Assembly: GCA_016710965.1 (NCBI GenBank)
Contig: JADJTW010000002.1
Span: 248,001-312,000, forward strand
Direction of reading: 5' to 3'
Length of the DNA stretch: 64,000 nucleotides
DNA from: Flavobacteriales bacterium
Lineage (GTDB): Bacteria > Bacteroidota > Bacteroidia > Flavobacteriales_F > PHOS-HE28
Part shown: positions 25,311 through 33,478 of the stretch, piece after piece
Numbering within the stretch: the stretch's first letter is position 1
How the letters are laid out: each line of letters opens with the position of its first letter
Position numbers and translations under genes: made by a program
The notes under the pieces: model-generated
What the model was told of the DNA's origin: nothing
What the model saw: only the letters and a program-made list of their open reading frames with translations
The model's database searches: none

Positions 25311-26057
25311 ATGCGAACTCGTTCCATGTCCGTTCTCACGTGCGCGTTGCTCGGCGTAGTCGGCCTTCGGGCTCAAATGGGCGTGACCACCCTCGGCCTT
25401 CAGGTGAAGCCGGTCATCGCCCTGGACGTCTTCGATCCGGTATCAACGGCAACGAATGAGCATTTGAACGCCTCGGTGGAGTTGACCGGCGGCTTCGCCT
25501 TCGGCATGAGCGTGCGCGTAGGACTCACCAACAGCATCTCGGTGGAAACGGGACTGGGCCAGATCCAGCGCAACTACGACTTCCGGATCATCAACGACAC
25601 CAGCCTGTACGACGAGACCGGTCTGGTGCGGTACACCGGCTACGAGATCCCTTTGACCGGACTGGTGTACATCCGCTTGGGCGAGCGCACATGGATGAAC
25701 ACCGCGCTGGGCGCGAGCCTCGACTTCTACCCCAGCGACGTGGAAGCGGTGATCGATGAGGGCGACGTGTACATCTTCCGCCGCAACTGGGCCCAAGCCG
25801 GCGTGCTCGGCAACGTGGGGGTGGAATACCGCACACGAAAGAGCGGCACCTTCTACCTCGGCGCCACCTATCACCGACCGTTCAATGACATGGCCCTGGC
25901 CGACCTCACGTGGAAGTACTTCGGACCTCCGGCGGCCAAGACCTCCACGGTGCGAACAACGTTGAGCGGCAGCTACCTCACGGTGGACCTTCGCTACTAC
26001 TTCCACGAGGACCCCGATAAAGCGTTGCTGCGCAAGCAGCGCTCCCGCGGCGGATGA
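25311..26057 (+). CDS. Outer membrane beta-barrel protein
   Basis: A 248-residue protein with a short signal peptide (MSVLTCALLGVVGLRAQ) and alternating beta strands rich in glycine and aromatic residues, as in the OmpW/OmpA-like small barrels of Bacteroidota (ASVELTGGFAFGMSVRVGL, VGVEYRTRKSGTFYLGATYH, SYLTVDLRYYF). The strand count suggests about eight. Start set at the ATG at 25311, which gives a signal sequence; earlier in-frame starts lie in the preceding region. Its stop overlaps the pbpC start as ATGA, so the two are co-transcribed. Confidence 0.7.
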   Translation: MRTRSMSVLTCALLGVVGLRAQMGVTTLGLQVKPVIALDVFDPVSTATNEHLNASVELTGGFAFGMSVRVGLTNSISVETGLGQIQRNYDFRIINDTSLYDETGLVRYTGYEIPLTGLVYIRLGERTWMNTALGASLDFYPSDVEAVIDEGDVYIFRRNWAQAGVLGNVGVEYRTRKSGTFYLGATYHRPFNDMALADLTWKYFGPPAAKTSTVRTTLSGSYLTVDLRYYFHEDPDKALLRKQRSRGG

Positions 26058-28456
26058 TCGTCGACGATCACAACAGCACCCCTCGCTCGAACGTTGTGCC
26101 CACCAGGATGAAGGCATGGGCATGGCTCAAGCACCGGGCGTACCGACTGCGTTGGGTGTTCGCCATGCTGCTCATGCTCTTCGCATGGGCGAAGTGGGCT
26201 CCCATGGCCCCCTTGTTCAACACCCCGCGCAGTACCGTCCTTCTCGATCGCGATGGCGAGCTCCTGGGCGCCACCGTCGCCGATGACGGGCAATGGCGCA
26301 TGCCGCCCAGCGACAGCGTTCCCGAACGGTTCGAGCGGTGCATCACCGAATTCGAGGACCGCCACTTCCGCAGCCACTTCGGGGTCCACCTGCCGTCGCT
26401 GGTGCGCGCCTGGCGGCAGAACATCAAGGCCGGGCGCGTAGTGAGCGGGGGAAGCACCATTACGATGCAGGTAGCACGCATGGCGCGCGCCGATCATGAC
26501 CGTAGCGTGTGGAACAAGCTGGTGGAGATCCTGCTGGCCGTGCGCATAGAGTTGCGCAGCAGCAAGGACGAGATCCTTGCGCTCTATGCCGCCAACGCTC
26601 CATTCGGCGGCAACGTGGTAGGCCTGGATGCCGCTGCGTGGCGATGGTACGGTCGCGCACCGCATGAACTGGGCTGGGGCGAATGCGCCACGCTGGCCGT
26701 GCTGCCGAATGCTCCGGCGCGCATCCATCCGGGTCGCAACCGCGATGCCCTCCTGGCCAAGCGCAACCGGTTGCTCGATCGCCTTCTTGAAGAAGAAGCC
26801 ATCGACAGCGTGCAGTGGTCCCTGGCGAAGGAAGAGCCCCTGCCCGATGCGCCCCATGCGCTGCCGCAACTGGCCCCGCAGCTGCTTACGACCATGCAGC
26901 GATCGGCGCGCGGTACACGGATCTGCAGCACCATCGACCGCGCCATGCAACTGCGCATGTCTGCCATCGTGCAGCGCTACGGGGCGGTGCTGCGCGCCAA
27001 TGAAGTACACAACGCCGCGCTGCTGGTGCTTGATGCGCCTACCGGCGAAGTGCTCGCCTACGTGGGCAACATGCCCGATGCCGATGCTGCTCATGCGGGA
27101 ATGGTGGATATCGTGCATGCGCAGCGCAGCACGGGCAGCCTGCTGAAACCCTTCCTGTATGCCGACATGCTGCAGAGCGGTGAGCGCATGCCCGATCAGC
27201 TGGTGCCGGACCTGCCCACGAGCTACGACGGCTTCGCGCCGCGCAATTATGAGGACCGTTATGAAGGCGCTGTGCCCGCTTCGCAGGCGCTCGCGCGTTC
27301 CCTGAATGTGCCGGCCGTACGCGCCTTGCGCGAGCATGGCGTGGAGCGCACACGACGCATGCTCGTGGCCATGGGCTTGCGATCCCTGCATCGAAGCGGG
27401 GAGCACTACGGCCTCTCGCTCATCGTGGGCGGCGGCGAAAGCAGCTTGTGGGAGCTCACCGGTGCCTATGCGAGCATGGCGCGCGTGGTGCTGCGCTTCA
27501 GCGGAAGCGAAGAGGCTGTGCGCAACGCGGTGCATGCGCCCACTGCGGAGCGCGGAGCAGGCGCAGAAGCCTCGGCAACGGACCCGCCCTTGAACGCGGC
27601 AGCGTTGCACCACACGCTCACTGCATTGCAGCAGGTGAACAGGCCCGAGATGGGCGCTGGCTGGTACCGCTTCGCTGGTGCCGAGCGCATCGCCTGGAAG
27701 ACCGGTACCAGTTTCGGCCACCGCGATGCGTGGGCGATAGGCGTGACCGACCGCTACGCCGTAGGCGTATGGACGGGCAATGCCAGCGGCGAAGGAAGGC
27801 CTGGCCTCACCGGCACCCTCGCCGCCGCCCCGCTCCTCTTCGAAGCCTTCGGCGCACTGCCCGATGGCGAGGGTTTCGACACGCCGTACGATGCCCTCGA
27901 ACCCATGCGCGTATGCCGGTCCAGCGGCTTCCGTGCATCAGCGGATTGCGACGCGGTGGACGAACGCCTGGTGCTGCATGAAGCCTTGCGCACAACGCCC
28001 TGCCCCTACCACAAGCGCATCCTGGTGAACGCCGCGCGCGACCGACGCGTGCCGCCGGGGCCGGAGGCCATTGCAACCAGCTGGTTCGCGCTGCCGCCCG
28101 CGCTGGAGCACTACTACGCGCCCAACCACCCCGGCTATCGGCCACTGCCACCCATGCTCGGCCATGGAGCCGAGAACGTGAGCATGCAGATGATCTATCC
28201 GGCCAACGGATCGAAGCTCTTCGCACCCGTGCAGCTCAACGGAGAGCTCGGCCGCATCGTGCTGCACGCCGCGCATCCTGTACCCGGCACCACCGTGCAT
28301 TGGGACCTGGACGGGAACTACCTGGGCAGCACACTAGGCGACCACCGGCTGGCCATCACCATTTCCGATGGCGAGCACCTGCTCACCATCACCGACCCGG
28401 ACGGAGCCGCCCTCGAAACCCGTTTCCGCGTAGTCAGCGCGCGCCATGAGCACTGA
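26054..28456 (+). CDS. pbpC: Penicillin-binding protein 1C
   Basis: An 800-residue class A-like peptidoglycan synthase with a membrane anchor (about 37-55). The transglycosylase domain has EDRHFRSHFGVHLPS (catalytic Glu101) and GGSTITMQVARM. The transpeptidase domain has the SxxK motif SLLK (Ser362, Lys365) and KTGTS (Lys549) with the usual GHRDAWAIG tail, and the C-terminal 110 residues form the PBP1C-specific domain (FAPVQLNGELGRIVL). PBP1C binds few beta-lactams in E. coli and is thought to be mainly a transglycosylase. It is usually paired with an alpha-2-macroglobulin gene, which is not seen here. Confidence 0.95.
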   Translation: MIVDDHNSTPRSNVVPTRMKAWAWLKHRAYRLRWVFAMLLMLFAWAKWAPMAPLFNTPRSTVLLDRDGELLGATVADDGQWRMPPSDSVPERFERCITEFEDRHFRSHFGVHLPSLVRAWRQNIKAGRVVSGGSTITMQVARMARADHDRSVWNKLVEILLAVRIELRSSKDEILALYAANAPFGGNVVGLDAAAWRWYGRAPHELGWGECATLAVLPNAPARIHPGRNRDALLAKRNRLLDRLLEEEAIDSVQWSLAKEEPLPDAPHALPQLAPQLLTTMQRSARGTRICSTIDRAMQLRMSAIVQRYGAVLRANEVHNAALLVLDAPTGEVLAYVGNMPDADAAHAGMVDIVHAQRSTGSLLKPFLYADMLQSGERMPDQLVPDLPTSYDGFAPRNYEDRYEGAVPASQALARSLNVPAVRALREHGVERTRRMLVAMGLRSLHRSGEHYGLSLIVGGGESSLWELTGAYASMARVVLRFSGSEEAVRNAVHAPTAERGAGAEASATDPPLNAAALHHTLTALQQVNRPEMGAGWYRFAGAERIAWKTGTSFGHRDAWAIGVTDRYAVGVWTGNASGEGRPGLTGTLAAAPLLFEAFGALPDGEGFDTPYDALEPMRVCRSSGFRASADCDAVDERLVLHEALRTTPCPYHKRILVNAARDRRVPPGPEAIATSWFALPPALEHYYAPNHPGYRPLPPMLGHGAENVSMQMIYPANGSKLFAPVQLNGELGRIVLHAAHPVPGTTVHWDLDGNYLGSTLGDHRLAITISDGEHLLTITDPDGAALETRFRVVSARHEH

Positions 28457-28508
28457 TCGCTTCACGCTTCTTAACGGAGCCGGGCAACCGCAGGGCAGTG
28501 GTCCGCGT

Positions 28509-28516
28509 TACATTGC
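28509..28516 (+). promoter_or_regulatory. Promoter -7 box of the S41 protease gene (TACATTGC)
   Basis: Recurrent TA-N2-TT element 33 bases before the ATG at 28542; it supports that start rather than the upstream in-frame ATG at 28446. Confidence 0.4.
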
Positions 28517-28541
28517 CATCGGGCCACCGGCCCATCCCCGC

Positions 28542-30140
28542 ATGATCCTCAAACGCTTCGCATCCCTCGCGCTCCTGGCGAGCTTCGCTGCCGCGTCCTT
28601 CGCACAGCAGCAGGACCCTTCCACCATCGGCAAGCTCGAATCGCTGCTCTACCACATCGACCGCATGTACGTGGACGACGTGAACAAGCAGCAACTGGTG
28701 GACGCCGCCATCGTGCGCATGCTCGAAGAGCTCGACCCGCACAGCATCTACATCCCCAAGGAGGACCTGGAGGAAGTGAACGAGCCGCTCAAGGGCAACT
28801 TCGAGGGCGTGGGCATCCAGTTCAACATCATCCGCGACACCATCTACGTGGTGGATGCCATCCCCGGCGGTCCATCGGAGCGCCTGGGCATCCGCGCCGG
28901 CGATCGCGTGCTCACCATCGATGGCGAGAATTCAGCCGGTGTCGGATTCAAGAACAACGATGTGATGAAGCGCCTGCGCGGCAAGAAGGGCACCAAGGTG
29001 GCGGTGACCATCGCCCGCCGGGGAGAGGCGGCACCGCTGGACTTCTCCATCACCCGCGACAAGATCCCCATCTACAGCGTGGAGGCCAGCTACATGGCGG
29101 CGCCGCACGTGGGCTATATCAAGGTGAGCCGTTTCAGCGCCACCACCATGAAGGAATTCCGGGAGAAGCTCGATGAGCTGAAGGCCATGGGCATGCAAGA
29201 CCTCGTCCTGGACCTGCAAGGCAATGGCGGCGGATACCTGCGCACGGCGATCGAGATGGCCGATGAGTTCCTGGGCGCGCAGAAGCTGATCGTGTACACC
29301 GCAGGCCGCACCTCGCCACGCGAGGACACCTTCGCCACCTCCGAAGGGCGCTTCGAGAAAGGACGCCTGGTGGTGCTGGTGGACGAAGGCAGTGCCAGCG
29401 CCAGCGAGATCGTCAGCGGCGCCATGCAGGACTGGGATCGCGGCATCATCGTAGGTCGGCGCAGCTTCGGCAAGGGCCTGGTGCAACGTCCGGTGATGCT
29501 GCCCGACGGATCCGCCGTCCGCCTCACCGTCTCGCGCTACTACACCCCCAGCGGGCGCTGCATTCAGAAGAGCTATGAGGATGGATTGGAAGCGTACCGG
29601 CACGAGAAGAGCGAGCGCCTCTCCCATGGCGAGCTCACCAGCGCCGACAGCATACACCTGCAGGACACCGTTCGTTTCTACACCATGAACAAGCGCGTGG
29701 TCTACGGCGGCGGCGGCATCATGCCCGATGTGTTCGTGGCCATAGACACCACCCTCAGCTCGGACTATTTCGGGCAGCTGGTGCGCAAGGGCATCCTCAA
29801 CACCTTCGCTTTGTCGTACGTGGACAAGCACCGCGATGAGCTGCTGCGCAAGTATGCCGGCGTGCAGCAGTTCGCGACCAATTACCTGGTGGACGACCTG
29901 CTGCTGGATGCGCTGGACGCACAAGCACGCACCGAAGGGGTGGCCCAGGACACCGAGGGGATGCAACGCTCCAAGGCCCTCATTGCACTGCGCCTCAAGG
30001 CCCTCCTGGCCCGCGACCTCTGGGATACCAGCGCCTACTGGCAGGTGATCAATGCCGACAACCCCGTGGACCGCAGCTTCCAGCGGGCCTTGGAGGTGCT
30101 CGCCGACGACACCTTCCAGCGCCTGGGCATGGGCCGCTGA
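28542..30140 (+). CDS. S41 family C-terminal processing peptidase (CtpA-like)
   Basis: A 532-residue periplasmic protease with a signal peptide (MILKRFASLALLASFAAASFAQ). The PDZ domain lies at about 85-160 (GVGIQFNIIRDTIYVVDAIPGG, GIRAGDRVLTIDG). The protease core has the Ser-Lys dyad, Ser286 in DEGSASASEIVSGAMQ and Lys311 in RRSFGKGLVQRPVM, at the standard 25-residue distance. The extra C-terminal region of about 150 residues is common in Bacteroidota members. Such enzymes trim C-termini of periplasmic proteins. Confidence 0.94.
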   Translation: MILKRFASLALLASFAAASFAQQQDPSTIGKLESLLYHIDRMYVDDVNKQQLVDAAIVRMLEELDPHSIYIPKEDLEEVNEPLKGNFEGVGIQFNIIRDTIYVVDAIPGGPSERLGIRAGDRVLTIDGENSAGVGFKNNDVMKRLRGKKGTKVAVTIARRGEAAPLDFSITRDKIPIYSVEASYMAAPHVGYIKVSRFSATTMKEFREKLDELKAMGMQDLVLDLQGNGGGYLRTAIEMADEFLGAQKLIVYTAGRTSPREDTFATSEGRFEKGRLVVLVDEGSASASEIVSGAMQDWDRGIIVGRRSFGKGLVQRPVMLPDGSAVRLTVSRYYTPSGRCIQKSYEDGLEAYRHEKSERLSHGELTSADSIHLQDTVRFYTMNKRVVYGGGGIMPDVFVAIDTTLSSDYFGQLVRKGILNTFALSYVDKHRDELLRKYAGVQQFATNYLVDDLLLDALDAQARTEGVAQDTEGMQRSKALIALRLKALLARDLWDTSAYWQVINADNPVDRSFQRALEVLADDTFQRLGMGR

Positions 30141-30199
30141 CCGCCACCGACTTTGCAAATGGATCGTTAACGGGTTTCGCCCGGCGGGGGCCCGTCCGT

Positions 30200-30207
30200 T
30201 ACTTTCG
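30200..30207 (+). promoter_or_regulatory. Promoter -7 box of the DUF1573 gene (TACTTTCG)
   Basis: One of four identical TACTTTCG boxes in the window; 43 bases before the ATG at 30243. Confidence 0.5.
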
Positions 30208-30242
30208 CCGCCCCAACACGAACAACCTCAATCGCACATCCG

Positions 30243-30812
30243 ATGAAAGACAAGATCCAGATCGCCTTGCTCGCCGTGATCGCTGTGGCCCTGGGCCTCA
30301 TCGCTTGGAAGCAGTTCGCCGGCGACATCAGTTCCAGTGACACCAGCGGCATCGTGGCCGACAATGGCGCAGCCCCGGTGAAAGCCGCCGATGGCGCCAC
30401 CTTCGACCCCATGACCAGCACCGCACCGGTGGTGGACAACACGCCCAAGACCACCATCAACTTCGGCAAGTACGAGCACGACTTCGGCACCGTGAAGCAG
30501 GATAGCAAGAACAAGTACGTGTTCACCTTCACCAACACCGGCAAGCAGCCCTTGATCATCGAAAGCGCCACCGGCAGCTGCGGCTGCACCGTGCCCAACT
30601 ACCCCAAGGAACCCGTTGCTCCTGGCGCCACCGGTGTGATCGAAGTGGAATACAGCCCCGGCAAGCAGGAGAACGCCCAGCAGAAGACCGTGAAAGTGGT
30701 GGCCAACACCGAGCCCAAGGAAACCGAGCTGCGCATCAAGGCCTTCGTGACCCCCGGCACCGGCAACAAGGATGCGGCACCGGCCGGCACCACCATCGAG
30801 ATGGGACACTAG
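30243..30812 (+). CDS. DUF1573 domain protein
   Basis: A 189-residue protein with an N-terminal membrane anchor (about 7-24, then a linker) and one DUF1573 domain (about 73-170). The domain signature is the strand FGKYEHDFGTVKQDSKNKYVF and the conserved SCGCTVPNYPKEPVAPGA loop with paired cysteines, followed by YSPGKQENAQQKTV. DUF1573 is an Ig-like fold common in secreted Bacteroidota proteins; the role is not known. The domain reappears at the C-terminus of the protein at 58334. A hairpin terminator follows. Confidence 0.88.
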   Translation: MKDKIQIALLAVIAVALGLIAWKQFAGDISSSDTSGIVADNGAAPVKAADGATFDPMTSTAPVVDNTPKTTINFGKYEHDFGTVKQDSKNKYVFTFTNTGKQPLIIESATGSCGCTVPNYPKEPVAPGATGVIEVEYSPGKQENAQQKTVKVVANTEPKETELRIKAFVTPGTGNKDAAPAGTTIEMGH

Positions 30813-30834
30813 TCCATTCTTCTTCCCAAACAGA

Positions 30835-30868
30835 GAACCCCGCCTCGCAGCGGGGTTCTTGCTTTTGT
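30835..30868 (+). terminator. Rho-independent terminator after the DUF1573 gene
   Basis: A ten-base perfect stem (AGAACCCCGC/GCGGGGTTCT) with a six-base loop, followed by TGCTTTT. Confidence 0.85.
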
Positions 30869-30913
30869 ATCGGCGGCGGTGGCCGAGCCATGGATCAGGT
30901 TCAGCAACGAAAA

Positions 30914-31156
30914 CTACTTCACCAACCCATCGATCGCCGCCGCCAGCTTGCGGTCCTTGTCCGTGATCACGTCCCCGGCGCTGTGCGTACACAGGCGGAT
31001 GTGTACGGTGTTCCACACGTTGGTCCACTCGGGGTGGTGGTTCTGCTTCTCAGCGATGAGGGCCACGCGCGCCATGAAGGCGAAGGCCTCGCTGAAATCG
31101 GCGAAGCGGAAGGTGCGGCAGAGCTTGCCGGCTTCCTCGGTCCAGGCGGTGCTCAT
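30914..31156 (-). CDS. phhB: 4a-hydroxytetrahydrobiopterin dehydratase
   Basis: An 80-residue short form of pterin-4a-carbinolamine dehydratase. The active-site block EKQNHHPEWTNVWNTVHI with the two histidines and the later THSAGDVITDKD match the family closely. It recycles the pterin cofactor of aromatic amino-acid hydroxylases, so it fits with tyrosine breakdown via the fumarylacetoacetase encoded at 7464. The start overlaps the stop of the S46 gene by four bases (ATGA), so it is the second gene of that operon. A longer frame to 31432 runs through the S46 gene and is not used. Confidence 0.92.
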   Translation of the reverse strand: MSTAWTEEAGKLCRTFRFADFSEAFAFMARVALIAEKQNHHPEWTNVWNTVHIRLCTHSAGDVITDKDRKLAAAIDGLVK

Positions 31157-33351
31157 CGGTGTATGGGCAGTTGGATCATGCGGGGCGGGTCGGGCTGCTT
31201 CACCAGTGTCATCTCGTCCACCAAGTGCTTCGCCCCGGCATACTTGTCGATGACGAAGAGCACGTAGCGGATGTCCGCGCAGATGTTGCGGCACTTGTCG
31301 GGATCGAACTGGATGTCGCTCATGGTGCTCTCCCAAGTGCGATCGAAGTTGAGGCCGATGAGCTCGCCGCGACTGTTGAGCACCGGGCTGCCGCTGTTGC
31401 CGCCGGTGGTGTGCAAGCTGCTGGTGAAGCACACCGGCATGGTGCCGTGTACGCCGTACGGCCCGAAGTCCTTGGTGCGGTTGAGGTCCAGCAGGCGCTG
31501 CGGCACCTCGAAGTCCGGATCGCCGGGCACGTGCTTCTCCACGATGCCATCGAGCGTGGTGTAGTGCATGTAGGTGACGGCGTCACGTGGCGTGCTGCCT
31601 TCCACCTTGCCGTAGCTCAGGCGCAGGGTGCTGTTGGCGTCGGGCCAGTAGGTCTTGTCGGGGTAGAGCACCGTCATCCCCTTCACATAGGTGCGCATCA
31701 TCGCTTCGATCCTCAGCGCCTGCGCGGCGGCCTGCGGGCGCACCTTCTCCAGGAAGCTGCTGAAGAAGCTGCTGGCGGCGCGATAGCCGGGATCGCGGAG
31801 CAACTTCTTGAAGGCCTTGGCGGATGGCTTCGCCAGCGCCTTCTTCAAGCGGGCGTGATCGGTGAAGACGCTGCGCGCGTAGATGGCATCCACCCACGCG
31901 TCGGTGTTCCCTTTGTACTTCGTGTCGATCTCCTTCAGGATCGCAGGCGCGAGCTCGGCAGGTACATGCTGGCGGTAGAGCGGAAGCAAGGCCTTGAAGA
32001 TGCGCTTGTCGGTCTCGGCATCGTAGTTGGCGAAGAAGCCTTCGGCGCCGGTCATGCGCTCGGCTGCCGCCGCATCGAACTTGCCTTCGGCGATAAGCGC
32101 CTGCTGTCCCTCGATCAGCGGGCTGAAGCTGCTGGCGAAGACGAGCATTTCGGGACCGTAGTAGGCCATCTCCACGAAGGCATCGCGCGCGGTGAAGTAG
32201 GGCTTCACCTCGGCATAGAGGCGGGCCAGTTCGGCGAGCGCGGCGATGTACACCGTGGAGTCGATGGCGCTGGCGCGTTGCTGGTACTCTGCTTCGTAGG
32301 CGCGCTTGCGGTCCAGGGTGTTCAGCTCCTTCAGGCCGCGCATCTCCCCTATCCATTTCTTCCACGCGTTGGCGATGCTGCTCTGCTTGTCCGCGTATTT
32401 CAGTCGCAAGGCATCGCTGCTGCGCATGGCGGCATCGATCACGCCCAAACTGGCGGTGCGCATGCCCACGCGCATGGGGTCGGCGGTGTTCAGCACGTAG
32501 TCCACGCCATAGCTGCTGAGGTAGCGTTGCGTCTGGCCGGGGAAGCCGAAGATCATGGCGTAGTCGCCCTCCTGCACGCCATCCATGCTGATGGGCAGCA
32601 CATGGCGCGGCACGAAGGGCACATTGGCATCGCTGGGCTCGGCGGGCTTGTTGTCCGCGCCGGCATAGATGCGGAAGATGCTGAAGTCGCCGGTGTGCCG
32701 CGGCCACATCCAGTTGTCGACCTCGCCGCCGAACTTGCCGATGCCGCTGGGCGGAGCGCCCACCAGGCGCACATCGGTGAAGGTTTCGGTAACGATGAGG
32801 TAGTAGCTGTTGCCATAGTTGAATGGGCGCACGACCGCCTTGTAGTGCGTGCCCTTGGTGGCCTCTTCAACAATGGGCTTGATCAACCTGGCCACCAGCT
32901 CACGGCGCAATTCTTCGTTCGCGTTCACATCCGCGCCGATCAGCGGGAGGATGCGGTCGGTGACATCCTCCATGCGCACCACGAAGGTGGCCGTGAGGCC
33001 GGGGTTGCGCAGCTCGGCGGCGTGGTTCGCGGCCCAGAATCCGTTCTTGAGGTAGTCGTGCTCCAGGCTGCTGTGCGCGGTGATCTGCCCGAAGCCGCAG
33101 TGGTGGTTGGTGAGGATGAGCCCTTGCGAGCTGATCACCTCGGCGGTGCATCCTCCCCCGAAGAGCACGATGGCATCCTTGATGCTGCCGCGGTTGATGC
33201 TGTAGATGTCCTCGGCGCTGAGCTTGAGCCCGGCGCTCTGCAGGTCGCCCTCGATGCTCTTGAGCAGGGTGGGCAGCCACATGCCTTCATGGGCGCGTGC
33301 AGCGAATGCGAGGAGGATGGCGAACAGGTGAAGGATGGAGCGTGGGCGCAT
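31153..33351 (-). CDS. S46 family dipeptidyl-peptidase, DPP11-like
   Basis: A 732-residue periplasmic serine exopeptidase with a signal peptide (LHLFAILLAFAARA). The chymotrypsin-like triad is visible: histidine in TNHHCGFG (83/84), aspartate in DNWMWPRHTGDF, and the catalytic serine of GGNSGSPVL (Ser653). Eighteen residues after it, in GLNFDRTWES, is Arg671. In Porphyromonas DPP11 the matching Arg673 sets the preference for Asp/Glu at P1, while DPP7 has Gly there; so an acidic-residue preference is predicted. It is co-transcribed with phhB, and a TACTTTCG box lies 19 bases ahead of the start. Confidence 0.93.
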   Translation of the reverse strand: MRPRSILHLFAILLAFAARAHEGMWLPTLLKSIEGDLQSAGLKLSAEDIYSINRGSIKDAIVLFGGGCTAEVISSQGLILTNHHCGFGQITAHSSLEHDYLKNGFWAANHAAELRNPGLTATFVVRMEDVTDRILPLIGADVNANEELRRELVARLIKPIVEEATKGTHYKAVVRPFNYGNSYYLIVTETFTDVRLVGAPPSGIGKFGGEVDNWMWPRHTGDFSIFRIYAGADNKPAEPSDANVPFVPRHVLPISMDGVQEGDYAMIFGFPGQTQRYLSSYGVDYVLNTADPMRVGMRTASLGVIDAAMRSSDALRLKYADKQSSIANAWKKWIGEMRGLKELNTLDRKRAYEAEYQQRASAIDSTVYIAALAELARLYAEVKPYFTARDAFVEMAYYGPEMLVFASSFSPLIEGQQALIAEGKFDAAAAERMTGAEGFFANYDAETDKRIFKALLPLYRQHVPAELAPAILKEIDTKYKGNTDAWVDAIYARSVFTDHARLKKALAKPSAKAFKKLLRDPGYRAASSFFSSFLEKVRPQAAAQALRIEAMMRTYVKGMTVLYPDKTYWPDANSTLRLSYGKVEGSTPRDAVTYMHYTTLDGIVEKHVPGDPDFEVPQRLLDLNRTKDFGPYGVHGTMPVCFTSSLHTTGGNSGSPVLNSRGELIGLNFDRTWESTMSDIQFDPDKCRNICADIRYVLFVIDKYAGAKHLVDEMTLVKQPDPPRMIQLPIHR

Positions 33352-33369
33352 GCGTGGTTCGATGGGCCA

Positions 33370-33377
33370 CGAAAGTA
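33370..33377 (-). promoter_or_regulatory. Promoter -7 box of the S46 peptidase gene (TACTTTCG)
   Basis: Minus-strand copy of the recurrent element, 19 bases from the ATG at 33351. Confidence 0.5.
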
Positions 33378-33423
33378 GGCGCGTGACCCCTGAAGAGAAT
33401 GCCTCATGGCAGATGGTTCAGGA

Positions 33424-33457
33424 TTGCTTGGATAACCACAGGCAAAGCCTACCTTTC
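33424..33457 (+). promoter_or_regulatory. Promoter of the propeller-like gene (TTG ... TACCTTTC)
   Basis: A -7 box TACCTTTC (33450-33457) with TTG words at 33424 and 33428, at the -33 distance expected for Bacteroidota sigma factors; the ATG follows at 33479. Confidence 0.5.
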
Positions 33458-33478
33458 AGGCACCCTGACCTTACCGCC

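Noticed and set aside
25997..27721. A 574-codon open frame on the minus strand
   Set aside because: Antisense to pbpC; no signal peptide, motif or conserved pattern.
31159..33378. A 739-codon open frame on the plus strand
   Set aside because: Antisense to the S46 peptidase, whose catalytic motifs and signal peptide are clear on the minus strand.
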